Shown one piece after another: positions 1-5,859 of a DNA stretch of 7,214 nucleotides (position 1 is the stretch's first letter; each line of letters opens with the position of its first letter). Origin of the DNA: an uncultured Clostridium sp. (GTDB lineage Bacteria > Bacillota > Clostridia > Lachnospirales > Lachnospiraceae); NCBI GenBank assembly GCA_902464345.1, contig CABQJA010000114.1, forward strand, positions 1 through 7,214, in the 5' to 3' direction. A program made the position numbers and the translations under genes. The notes under the pieces were generated by a model, which was not told the DNA's origin, did no database searches, and saw only the letters and a list, made by a program, of their open reading frames with translations.

Positions 1-84
1 GGAGATAAGGAGCGGGAACAGATCATCCGTTATATTTTTGAAGATGAGAGACGGAAAATATTGAAAAATAAAGGTTTGGAATAA
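1..84 (+). CDS. C-terminal end of a probable PilZ/YcgR-type protein (partial)
   Basis: Frame 1 is open from the left edge to a TAA at 82-84 and encodes the last 27 residues of a protein whose start lies outside the window. The visible tail is charged and helical, with an I-I-R-Y-I-F-E-D-E-R-R core and the ending KNKGLE. This resembles the final helix of PilZ-domain flagellar brake proteins (YcgR, YpfA/MotI), which commonly end in an 'I..YIF..QR..RKKG' pattern. PilZ proteins bind c-di-GMP and slow the flagellar motor or stator. The context supports this, because PilZ genes often sit between flhF/flhG and cheB in clostridial flagellar operons. The RxxxR and D/NxSxxG c-di-GMP binding motifs are not in the window, so the call rests on a short tail and gene order. 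The stop codon overlaps the cheB start by one base (TAATG), which suggests translational coupling. Confidence 0.55.
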   Translation, partial: GDKEREQIIRYIFEDERRKILKNKGLE

Positions 85-1127
85 TGAAGAAAAATATTAT
101 GATTATTGATGACTCTGCACTCATGAGAAGAGTATTGTCTGATATAATTAACACAACAGAACAATATCAGGTGGTTTATGCTGCAACGAATGGCAAGGAT
201 GCCCTGGAAGCAATGCAGCGGTTAACACCCATACATTTTATTTTTCTGGATATCAATATGCCGGTTATGGATGGAGTAGAACTGCTTCGGAAGATGAAGC
301 AGAACAAGATCCGGATTCCAACGGTTGTGTTCAGTACGGTGGCGGAACGGTCCAGTGCGGAAACGATTGAGGCATTATCGCTTGGAGCGGTTGATTTCCT
401 GAAGAAGCCGGAAAATATTCTTGTAAATATGCCGTATTTCCGGGAAAAGGTAATGAAAGCATTATCCATCATTGAGACGGATCATGAGCCTTCCATTGTA
501 GTAAAGGAGGCCAGACAGCGCAAGCGCAGACAGAATGATCTGGGAAGAGGAAAGCTGGTGGCGATTGCATGTTCCACAGGCGGACCGAAGGCACTGCAGG
601 AGATCATACCGTATCTGCCGGCAGATCTGGACGCGGCAGTTGTGGTCGTACAGCATATGCCGGAGGGATTTACAGCATCGTTAGCGGAGCGGTTGAATGA
701 TCGCAGCAAGATGCCGGTAAAGGAAGCCGCCGAGGGTGATATTCTGGAGAATGGACATGTCTACATAGCCAAAGGAGGCAGGCATCTGCGGATTCAGCAG
801 GCAGAGCGCGGACAGCATGTGATCCGGCTTGGGGATGATGAGCCGGTCATGGGACTGCGTCCATATGCCAACTATATGTATGAGAGTCTGATCCAGTCCG
901 GCTATTATGAGATTGTATGCGTGATATTAACCGGAATGGGTGCCGATGGAACCAAGGGTATTGGTAAACTGTGTCAGGAGAAAAATGTATATGTCATCAG
1001 TCAGGATAAGGAGAGCTCTACGGTATATGGAATGCCGAAAATGGTAGCACAGTCCGGACTTTCCGATGAGGTAGTTTCATTGGATCAGATGGCAAAAGCA
1101 ATTATAAATTATACGGGGGTATGCTAA
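84..1127 (+). CDS. cheB: CheB, receptor glutamate methylesterase (response regulator)
   Basis: The 347-residue product is typical CheB length. CheB removes methyl groups from chemoreceptor glutamates and can deamidate glutamines, giving adaptation when phosphorylated by CheA. It acts in the cytoplasm at the receptor array. The receiver domain spans about residues 4-120, with acidic pair D9/D10, phosphoacceptor D56 (in FLDINMP), the S84/T85 switch position and K108 before P109. A basic linker (about 140-155) leads to the esterase domain (about 156-345). That domain carries the expected catalytic triad S164 (in ACSTGGP), H191 (in VVQHMP) and D288 (in TGMGADG), close to the Salmonella numbering of 164, 190 and 286. 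All key residues are intact. The start ATG overlaps the upstream stop by one base, and only a weak AAAGG lies upstream (70-74), consistent with coupled translation. The stop abuts the cheA ATG. Confidence 0.97.
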   Translation: MKKNIMIIDDSALMRRVLSDIINTTEQYQVVYAATNGKDALEAMQRLTPIHFIFLDINMPVMDGVELLRKMKQNKIRIPTVVFSTVAERSSAETIEALSLGAVDFLKKPENILVNMPYFREKVMKALSIIETDHEPSIVVKEARQRKRRQNDLGRGKLVAIACSTGGPKALQEIIPYLPADLDAAVVVVQHMPEGFTASLAERLNDRSKMPVKEAAEGDILENGHVYIAKGGRHLRIQQAERGQHVIRLGDDEPVMGLRPYANYMYESLIQSGYYEIVCVILTGMGADGTKGIGKLCQEKNVYVISQDKESSTVYGMPKMVAQSGLSDEVVSLDQMAKAIINYTGVC

Positions 1128-3212
1128 ATGGATTTAAGTCAATACTTGGAAATATTTATTGATGAATCGAAGGAACACCTGCAGACACTGAATGATCAGG
1201 TGCTGATTATGGAACAGGATCCGGAGAATATTGATACGGTTAATGAGATTTTCCGGGCAGCACATTCCTTAAAGGGAATGGCAGGAACCATGGGATTTAA
1301 GCGGATGCAGCGCCTGACCCATGATATGGAGAATGTATTTTCTGAGATTCGGAACGGAAAGATGTCCGTGACTCCGGACATTGTAGATATTGTATTCAAA
1401 TGTCTGGATGCCCTGGAAGGCTATCTGACCAATATACAGGAATCTGCGGATGAAGGAACCGAGGATAATGAAGAGGTTATCCAGCTGTTAAATGATGCAT
1501 TAAAGGGTGCTTCCTCAGAGGCAGCACCAGCGAAGGAGGCAGCTCCGGCAGCGGAAGCAGCCAAGCCGCAGGAGACTGCAGACGGTGACAAGCGGAAGTT
1601 CTTAAAGCTTCCGATTGCTGACTTTGAGCAGAATGCCATGAAAGAAGCAATCAGTAACGGAATGAATGTTTATGGCGTAACGGTATACATTCAGGACACC
1701 TGTATTCTGAAGGCAGCCAGAGCTTTTCTGGTATTTAAGGGTGTGGAGTCTGTCGGTGAGATCATAAAGTCCGAGCCGAGCGTACAGGATATCGAGGATG
1801 AGAAGTTTGATTTTGACTTCAGTATGTTTATCATTTCCGATAAACCGGCAGAGCAGGTACAGAAGGTAATTTCCAATGTATCAGAGATCAAGGAAGTGGT
1901 ACTGGAACCATTTACACCGGAAACGATTGCTGCCAATGCACAGAAGGAAGAGGCTCCGAAGGAAGAAATTGCAGCAACGGAAACGAAGGAAGAGAAGCCA
2001 AAGGAAACCACCGAGGCAAAGAAGAAGCCGGCAGCTGAAACAAAGAAGAAGCCGGTAGTGAATCGTTCGGTGCGTGTAGATATTGAGAAGCTGGATGATC
2101 TGATGAATCTGGTAAGTGAGCTGATCATTGCGAAGAACGGACTGGTATCTGCCAGTGCCAGCGAGGAGGGCAGTCAGACCCAGCAGTTTAATGAGCAGAT
2201 TGAATATCTGGAGCGGATTACGACCAATCTGCATGAATCTGTTATGAAGGTTCGAATGGTTCCGATTGAGAGCGTAGTTAACCGATTCCCACGTATGATC
2301 CGTGATCTGTCCAAGAAGCTGAACAAGGAGATGGAGCTGATCATGACCGGTGAGGAGACCGAGCTTGACCGGACTGTTATTGATGAGATCGGTGATCCGT
2401 TGATGCATATGCTCCGGAATGCTGCCGATCATGGACTGGAATCTACGATCGACCGTATTAAGCTTGGCAAGCCACAGGTTGGTACGATCCGGCTGAATGC
2501 ATATCAGGATGGTAATAACGTAACGATTGAGGTTGCGGACGATGGAGCCGGTATTAATGTTGAGAAGGTAAAGGCATCTGCGATTAAGAAGGGTACGATT
2601 ACCGAAGAGCAGGCAGAAATGATGTCTGATAAAGAGGCAATTGATCTGCTGTTCCAGCCGGCATTCTCTACCTCAGAGAAGGTATCCGATATATCCGGAC
2701 GTGGTGTTGGACTGGATGTTGTTAAGAGTAAGATCGAGGGCCTTGGCGGTGATGTAGAAGTAGATACCGTACTTGGAGAAGGTACGACCTTCATAGTAAG
2801 ACTGCCGTTAACGCTTGCAATTATTCAGGCATTGATGGTAGAAATCCGGGATGAGAAATATGCAATCCCGTTGAACTCGATCGTTACGGTAGAAGATATT
2901 CTGGAATCAGATGTGAAGCTGGTACAGAACAAGGAGGTTATTAATCTCCGGGGCACTGTTATACCGCTGGTTCGTCTGGATCAGGTACTGGATCTGGAGC
3001 CGAAGGAAGAGGAGAATGAGAGTCTGGTAGTCGTGATCGTGAAGAAGGGCGACAAGCAGGCAGGTCTGGTTATTGATAATCTGATCGGACAGCAGGAGAT
3101 CGTAATCAAGCCTCTGGGCAAATATATTTATATCCATAAGATGTTTAGCGGAGCAACCATCCTGGGTGATGGAGAAGTTGCATTGATCATTGATGCAAAC
3201 ACATTGGTTTAG
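1128..3212 (+). CDS. cheA: CheA, chemotaxis sensor histidine kinase
   Basis: The 694-residue product has the full CheA layout. The kinase sits with CheW at receptor arrays and phosphorylates CheY and CheB. P1/HPt is at about 1-125 with phosphorylated H46 in AAHSLKG. An Ala/Glu/Pro linker is at about 127-152. The P2 response-regulator-binding domain is at about 155-262. A Lys/Glu/Pro linker is at about 265-312. The P3 dimerisation helices are at about 313-375. The P4 ATPase domain is at about 378-560, with N box (N431, D434-H435-G436), G1 box (D471-D472-G473-A474-G475), F box (F509 to F513) and G2 box (G524-R525-G526-V527-G528). The P5 CheW-like domain is at about 562-694 with NLRG at 607-610. 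All catalytic motifs are intact. Translation starts directly after the cheB stop (TAA-ATG), with GGGGG at 1115-1119 eight bases upstream as ribosome binding site inside cheB. The P2-P3 linker carries a short in-frame duplication (2017-2055). Confidence 0.98.
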   Translation: MDLSQYLEIFIDESKEHLQTLNDQVLIMEQDPENIDTVNEIFRAAHSLKGMAGTMGFKRMQRLTHDMENVFSEIRNGKMSVTPDIVDIVFKCLDALEGYLTNIQESADEGTEDNEEVIQLLNDALKGASSEAAPAKEAAPAAEAAKPQETADGDKRKFLKLPIADFEQNAMKEAISNGMNVYGVTVYIQDTCILKAARAFLVFKGVESVGEIIKSEPSVQDIEDEKFDFDFSMFIISDKPAEQVQKVISNVSEIKEVVLEPFTPETIAANAQKEEAPKEEIAATETKEEKPKETTEAKKKPAAETKKKPVVNRSVRVDIEKLDDLMNLVSELIIAKNGLVSASASEEGSQTQQFNEQIEYLERITTNLHESVMKVRMVPIESVVNRFPRMIRDLSKKLNKEMELIMTGEETELDRTVIDEIGDPLMHMLRNAADHGLESTIDRIKLGKPQVGTIRLNAYQDGNNVTIEVADDGAGINVEKVKASAIKKGTITEEQAEMMSDKEAIDLLFQPAFSTSEKVSDISGRGVGLDVVKSKIEGLGGDVEVDTVLGEGTTFIVRLPLTLAIIQALMVEIRDEKYAIPLNSIVTVEDILESDVKLVQNKEVINLRGTVIPLVRLDQVLDLEPKEEENESLVVVIVKKGDKQAGLVIDNLIGQQEIVIKPLGKYIYIHKMFSGATILGDGEVALIIDANTLV
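2017..2055 (+). repeat. Short in-frame direct repeat in the CheA P2-P3 linker
   Basis: A 15-base unit (CAAAGAAGAAGCCGG) occurs at 2017-2031 and again at 2041-2055, an offset of 24 bases or eight codons. It gives two KKKP segments (about residues 298-301 and 306-309) in the disordered linker between the CheY-binding P2 and the dimerisation domain. This is probably a small replication-slippage duplication in low-complexity sequence rather than a mobile repeat. The length should be tolerated because the frame is kept. Confidence 0.7.
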
Positions 3213-3218
3213 GGGGTG
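3211..3218 (+). promoter_or_regulatory. Ribosome binding site that decides the cheW start
   Basis: AGGGGGTG is a good match to the anti-16S consensus (AGGAGGTG) and ends six bases before the ATG at 3225. A GTG at 3216 is in frame but lies inside this site, so it cannot be served by it. The ATG is therefore the better start. The site overlaps the last two bases of the cheA stop codon. Confidence 0.8.
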
Positions 3219-3224
3219 AAGACT

Positions 3225-3674
3225 ATGGCAGAAGTACAGAAGCAGGAAGAAAATAAACAGTATATAGTAGCAAAGATCGGCTGTGAGCAGTACGGAATAG
3301 ATATTGCTTATGTTGATAATATTGTCAGAATGCAGAAGATCACCAGAGTGCCGAAGACACAGCCGTATTTTCTGGGTGTCATTAATCTCCGAGGAGAGAT
3401 CATCCCGGTTATGAGTATGCATAAGAAGCTGGAATTAGGCGAGGATGAGATCAGTAATACAACGAGAATCATCATCATTAAGCCGGAGCAGAATGCATTG
3501 CTGGGTCTTTTGGTCGATGAGGTACGGGAAGTAGTGACCATGCCGGAAGAAGACATTGAGAAGGTCGCATACGATAACGGAAGAGATGACAGCAATTATT
3601 ATATTACAGGAATAGGAAAGTATAAGGATACACTGATTTCGCTGGTAAATATTAACGGAATTATTACAGACTAG
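3225..3674 (+). CDS. cheW: CheW, receptor-kinase coupling protein
   Basis: The 149-residue product is a single CheW/SH3-like domain of normal length. CheW links chemoreceptors to CheA through its two beta-barrel subdomains and, with the CheA P5 domain, forms the rings of the receptor array in the cytoplasm. The visible signatures are the first strand segment QYIVAKIGCEQYGIDI (about 12-27), the R-V-P turn (41-43) and the highly conserved GVINLRGEIIPV segment (51-62), whose R56 matches the conserved Arg needed for receptor coupling. A second conserved stretch is LLGLLVDEVREVV (92-104). No response-regulator domain is attached, so this is CheW and not CheV. The start is set at the ATG rather than the in-frame GTG nine bases upstream. 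The gene follows cheA by 12 bases and precedes cheC by 16. Confidence 0.96.
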   Translation: MAEVQKQEENKQYIVAKIGCEQYGIDIAYVDNIVRMQKITRVPKTQPYFLGVINLRGEIIPVMSMHKKLELGEDEISNTTRIIIIKPEQNALLGLLVDEVREVVTMPEEDIEKVAYDNGRDDSNYYITGIGKYKDTLISLVNINGIITD

Positions 3675-3688
3675 AAAGGGGCGAGGGG
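3675..3688 (+). promoter_or_regulatory. Purine-rich cheC ribosome binding region
   Basis: Two candidate Shine-Dalgarno stretches precede the cheC ATG at 3691. AAAGGGG (3675-3681) is nine bases away, and GAGGGG (3685-3688 being the last four G) is only two bases away. The first has workable spacing and is the likely site. The second is too close unless it pairs in part. Confidence 0.5.
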
Positions 3689-3690
3689 AA

Positions 3691-4293
3691 ATGTCACAGA
3701 TGGATGCAACAGAACTGGATGTCCTCACGGAATTCGGTACGATTGGTGCAGGAAATGCGACAACCGCTCTGTCCGTACTTTTGAATTCCAGATTAACCAT
3801 GAAAATGCCCAAGGTATCATTTATGAACCTGGATGAATTTGTGGAAAGCATTGGCGGTGCCGAGAATGTCATTGCAGGTGTTATGAGTAATATCAGCGGC
3901 GAAATTGAGGGCTTTGTATTATTTGCAATGGATGTTGAGGATGCACATCGATTGGTGAACCGATTAATGGGACTGGAATTATCCGCCCTTGACCTGTTTG
4001 ATGACGTAGATCTGTCGGCGGTTAAGGAGATTGGAAATATTCTGATCAGTTCCTATCTGGCTTCGCTGGAGACACTGACCGGAATCCGGATGCGCCCGTC
4101 CAATCCGATGCTGGCGATCGACATGGCAGGTGCAATTTTAAGCTTTCCGGCAGTTGTAAACAGCCGGGAGAGGGATGAAGTGCTTCGGATAGAATCACAG
4201 TTTGAGGGTGAGGATCTTTCGATTGAAGGACATATTATGATGATTGCGGATACCGAGTCTTATAATACGATTCGGCAGAAGCTGGGAATATAA
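3691..4293 (+). CDS. cheC: CheC, CheY-P phosphatase
   Basis: The 200-residue product belongs to the CheC/CheX/FliY phosphatase family. It removes phosphate from CheY-P and, in Bacillus and Thermotoga, binds CheD and modulates its receptor deamidase activity. CheC is a pseudo-dimeric protein with two (D/S)xxxExxN(x22)P motifs. The second motif is complete: S109, E113, N116, P139. The first has D10, E14 and P40 at the right spacing, but the catalytic Asn position is Thr17 (EFGTIGAGNA instead of EIGNIGAGNA). This suggests that the second site does most of the catalysis. The DMAGAIL segment (144-150) matches a conserved CheC stretch that I recall as lying near the CheD-contact region. It lacks the N-terminal CheY-binding peptide and C-terminal C-ring domain of FliY. 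The gene lies between cheW and cheD, the usual Gram-positive arrangement. Confidence 0.95.
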   Translation: MSQMDATELDVLTEFGTIGAGNATTALSVLLNSRLTMKMPKVSFMNLDEFVESIGGAENVIAGVMSNISGEIEGFVLFAMDVEDAHRLVNRLMGLELSALDLFDDVDLSAVKEIGNILISSYLASLETLTGIRMRPSNPMLAIDMAGAILSFPAVVNSRERDEVLRIESQFEGEDLSIEGHIMMIADTESYNTIRQKLGI

Positions 4294-4300
4294 AGTGTGA
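4292..4300 (+). promoter_or_regulatory. Weak ribosome binding site that decides the cheD start
   Basis: AAAGTGTGA lies just before the ATG at 4306 and is a degraded match to AGGAGGTGA. The layout (GTGAAGATTATGG) almost repeats that before cheW (GTGAAGACTATGG). By the same logic the GTG at 4297 is part of the ribosome binding site rather than the start. A third in-frame ATG at 4315 is possible but less well spaced. Confidence 0.5.
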
Positions 4301-4305
4301 AGATT

Positions 4306-4791
4306 ATGGATTCAATGATTAAAGTTCGAATGGCAGATTACGGAATATGTAATGTGCCACAGAAAATTACAACAATTGGATTGGGTTCCTGTGTCGGGAT
4401 TGTGATATTTGATTCGAAATCAGGCAGATGCGGTTTGCTTCATGCCATGCTTCCGGACAGTACCAGAATCCGAAATAACAGTAATCGTTCGAAATTTGTT
4501 GATTCCGGACTGGAAGACATGCTGCAGGAAATGCTAAAAGACGGTACGAATCCGAAAAATCTGACGGCCAAGATGGCTGGCGGAGCCGCCATGTTTGATT
4601 TTTCAGAGGAAAACGACATTACCAGTATCGGAGCACAGAATGTACAGGCGGCAAAGGAATTGCTGGCGCAGTTTAAGATTCCGTTGCTGGCAGAGGATAC
4701 CGGTAAGAATTATGGTAGAACGATCATTTTTGATCCGGAAACAGGGAATCTTACAATTCGGGCAGTCGGACAACCCGAAATGGTGATTTAA
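4306..4791 (+). CDS. cheD: CheD, chemoreceptor glutamine deamidase
   Basis: From the ATG the product has 161 residues, normal for CheD. CheD converts specific receptor glutamines to glutamates, is needed for full receptor activity in Bacillus, and binds CheC. The Cys-protease-like catalytic set is intact: T23, C29 and H46 in the ITTIGLGSCVGI and GLLHAMLP segments. The spacing Thr-6-Cys-17-His is the same as in the Thermotoga enzyme (T21, C27, H44). Further family signatures are the AKMAGGAAMF segment (about 90-99) and the GRTIIFDPETGN segment (about 141-152). An in-frame GTG at 4297 would add three residues but coincides with the ribosome binding site, so the ATG is preferred. The gene follows cheC by 12 bases, which fits co-production of the CheC-CheD pair. 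Confidence 0.95.
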   Translation: MDSMIKVRMADYGICNVPQKITTIGLGSCVGIVIFDSKSGRCGLLHAMLPDSTRIRNNSNRSKFVDSGLEDMLQEMLKDGTNPKNLTAKMAGGAAMFDFSEENDITSIGAQNVQAAKELLAQFKIPLLAEDTGKNYGRTIIFDPETGNLTIRAVGQPEMVI

Positions 4792-4806
4792 GGGAAATGA
4801 GGCAGA

Positions 4807-5067
4807 ATGATGAAATTAAGATGGCTGAGACCGTTTATTGTCCTTTTGGCAACATTGATTGTACTGATCAGCAATTTTGTATTAAAGAGACCAATCATAT
4901 CATCTCTGATCTGGCTGTTGGGAACGATTATTATTTTTTATATTATTTCTTCCATCGTCGTGCGGGTAATTGACCGTGTGATCCATGCGGAAAAGAAAGA
5001 GCAGACACCGGAGCAGACCGGGGAGAAACAGACAGAAGAAGCGACAGAAACGGAACAGGAAGAGTAA
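4807..5067 (+). CDS. Small two-helix membrane protein with acidic tail, function unknown
   Basis: This 86-residue product is not a family I recognise. It has a short basic N terminus (K3, R5, R8), a hydrophobic helix at about 9-26, a two-residue charged turn (K27-R28) before P29, a second hydrophobic helix at about 30-52, then a basic stretch (R53, R57) and a hydrophilic tail (62-86) of Glu, Gln, Thr and Lys with ten glutamates. A membrane hairpin with both ends in the cytoplasm is the simplest topology. No signal-peptide cleavage motif is seen. The start could be either of two adjacent ATGs. TGAGG at 4798-4802 is four bases from the first and seven from the second (4810), so the shorter 85-residue form is equally likely. 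The gene is 15 bases from cheD and 15 from sigD, and ends in tandem stops (TAATAA). The tightly packed position implies co-expression with motility genes. In Bacillus the small membrane protein SwrB/YlxL follows sigD instead, and no clear similarity is visible. Confidence 0.85.
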   Translation: MMKLRWLRPFIVLLATLIVLISNFVLKRPIISSLIWLLGTIIIFYIISSIVVRVIDRVIHAEKKEQTPEQTGEKQTEEATETEQEE

Positions 5068-5082
5068 TAACGAGGTGGCTAC

Positions 5083-5847
5083 ATGGACGAAGCAAAGCGG
5101 TCAAAGCTTTGGGAAAAGTATTCGCAGAAGCGGGATGCTGAAACCAGAGAGGCGCTGATAATTGAATATGTTCCATTAGTAAAGCTGGTATCCGGAAGGC
5201 TAAGCATGTATCTGGGATATACCGTAGAGTATGAGGATCTGGTCAGTTACGGAATCTTTGGACTGATCGATGCGATCGATAAATTTGATTATGGAAAAGG
5301 AATCAAGTTTGAAACCTACGCCAGCCTGAGAATCCGGGGAGCAATTCTGGATCAGATCCGGAAAATGGACTGGATTCCGCGGTCGGTCAGACAGAAGCAG
5401 CGTCAGATTGATGCGGCGATTGCAAAGCTGGAGAGTACAGAGAACCGGACAGCCACGGATGAAGATATTGCGAGAGAATTAAATATTTCGCTGGAGGAAT
5501 ATTATACCTGGCAGGGGCAGACGAAGGTGACCGGAATTGCTTCAATTGATGAATTTGTGGAACAGGGAATTGAGGTTCGGGCATTTGATAATCAGAAGTA
5601 TGCGGACAGTGAGCCGGAAAAGGTATATGAAAAAGAAGAAATGAAGGATCTTTTAAAAGAATCCCTTGATAAACTCACAGAAAAGGAACGAATGGTTGTA
5701 GTTCTTTATTATTATGAGGAGCTGACATTAAAGGAGATCAGTTCTGTGTTAGAGGTATCGGAGTCCCGGATTTCACAGCTCCATACCAGAGCATTACAGA
5801 AGATGAAGCAGACATTGGGCAACCAATACGGTATATTGATGGGATAG
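5083..5847 (+). CDS. sigD: Flagellar RNA polymerase sigma factor SigD/FliA (sigma-28)
   Basis: The 254-residue product has the three-domain layout of the FliA/WhiG branch of sigma-70 factors. These direct RNA polymerase to late flagellar, chemotaxis and autolysin promoters and are held by the anti-sigma factor FlgM until the hook is complete. Region 2 (about 24-105) includes VEYEDLVSYGIFGLIDAIDKFD and FETYASLRIRGAILDQIRKMDWIPRSVR (about 48-69 and 76-103), a FliA hallmark. Region 3 (about 108-165) has the ATDEDIARELN segment. Region 4 (about 190-246) has the helix-turn-helix LTLKEISSVLEVSESRISQLHTRALQKM (about 214-241). Length and motifs fit a full, active protein. The ribosome binding site is GAGGTGG (5072-5078), with its AGG core seven bases from the ATG. 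The stop TAG is followed at once by an in-frame TGA. Placement after cheD matches the Bacillus fla/che operon, except for the small gene in between. No private promoter is visible. Confidence 0.97.
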   Translation: MDEAKRSKLWEKYSQKRDAETREALIIEYVPLVKLVSGRLSMYLGYTVEYEDLVSYGIFGLIDAIDKFDYGKGIKFETYASLRIRGAILDQIRKMDWIPRSVRQKQRQIDAAIAKLESTENRTATDEDIARELNISLEEYYTWQGQTKVTGIASIDEFVEQGIEVRAFDNQKYADSEPEKVYEKEEMKDLLKESLDKLTEKERMVVVLYYYEELTLKEISSVLEVSESRISQLHTRALQKMKQTLGNQYGILMG

Positions 5848-5859
5848 TGAGGTGAGCTC

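Noticed and set aside
1835..1842. TTCCGATA resembling a sigma-28 -10 element (GCCGATAA)
   Set aside because: No TAAA-like -35 element occurs about 15 bases upstream, and the site lies within cheA coding sequence. A similar TCCGATAT near 2686 fails for the same reason.
1876..2058. Arg/Lys-rich 60-residue + strand frame inside cheA
   Set aside because: It is a frame-shifted reading of the GAAGGA/AAGAAG codons of the CheA linker. The extreme basic composition is an artefact.
1881..2432. Long open frame on the minus strand within cheA (about 180 residues)
   Set aside because: It lies wholly opposite a clearly conserved gene, is rich in Leu/Arg/Phe runs as expected from the reverse complement of Glu/Lys-rich codons, and has no recognisable domain.
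2418..2438. CheA N box reads RNAADHG instead of the enteric RNSIDHG
   Set aside because: The Asn, Asp, His and Gly needed for ATP binding are all kept. The Ala-Ala variant is a conservative difference that I would expect among Clostridia.
2907..3422. Minus-strand open frame of about 170 residues across the cheA-cheW junction
   Set aside because: It overlaps two genes with intact motifs. The predicted protein has compositional oddities (His/Leu/Ile clusters) and no family signature.
4595..4786. 63-residue + strand frame inside cheD
   Set aside because: It is out of frame with cheD, which has a full catalytic set, and has no ribosome binding site or recognisable motif.
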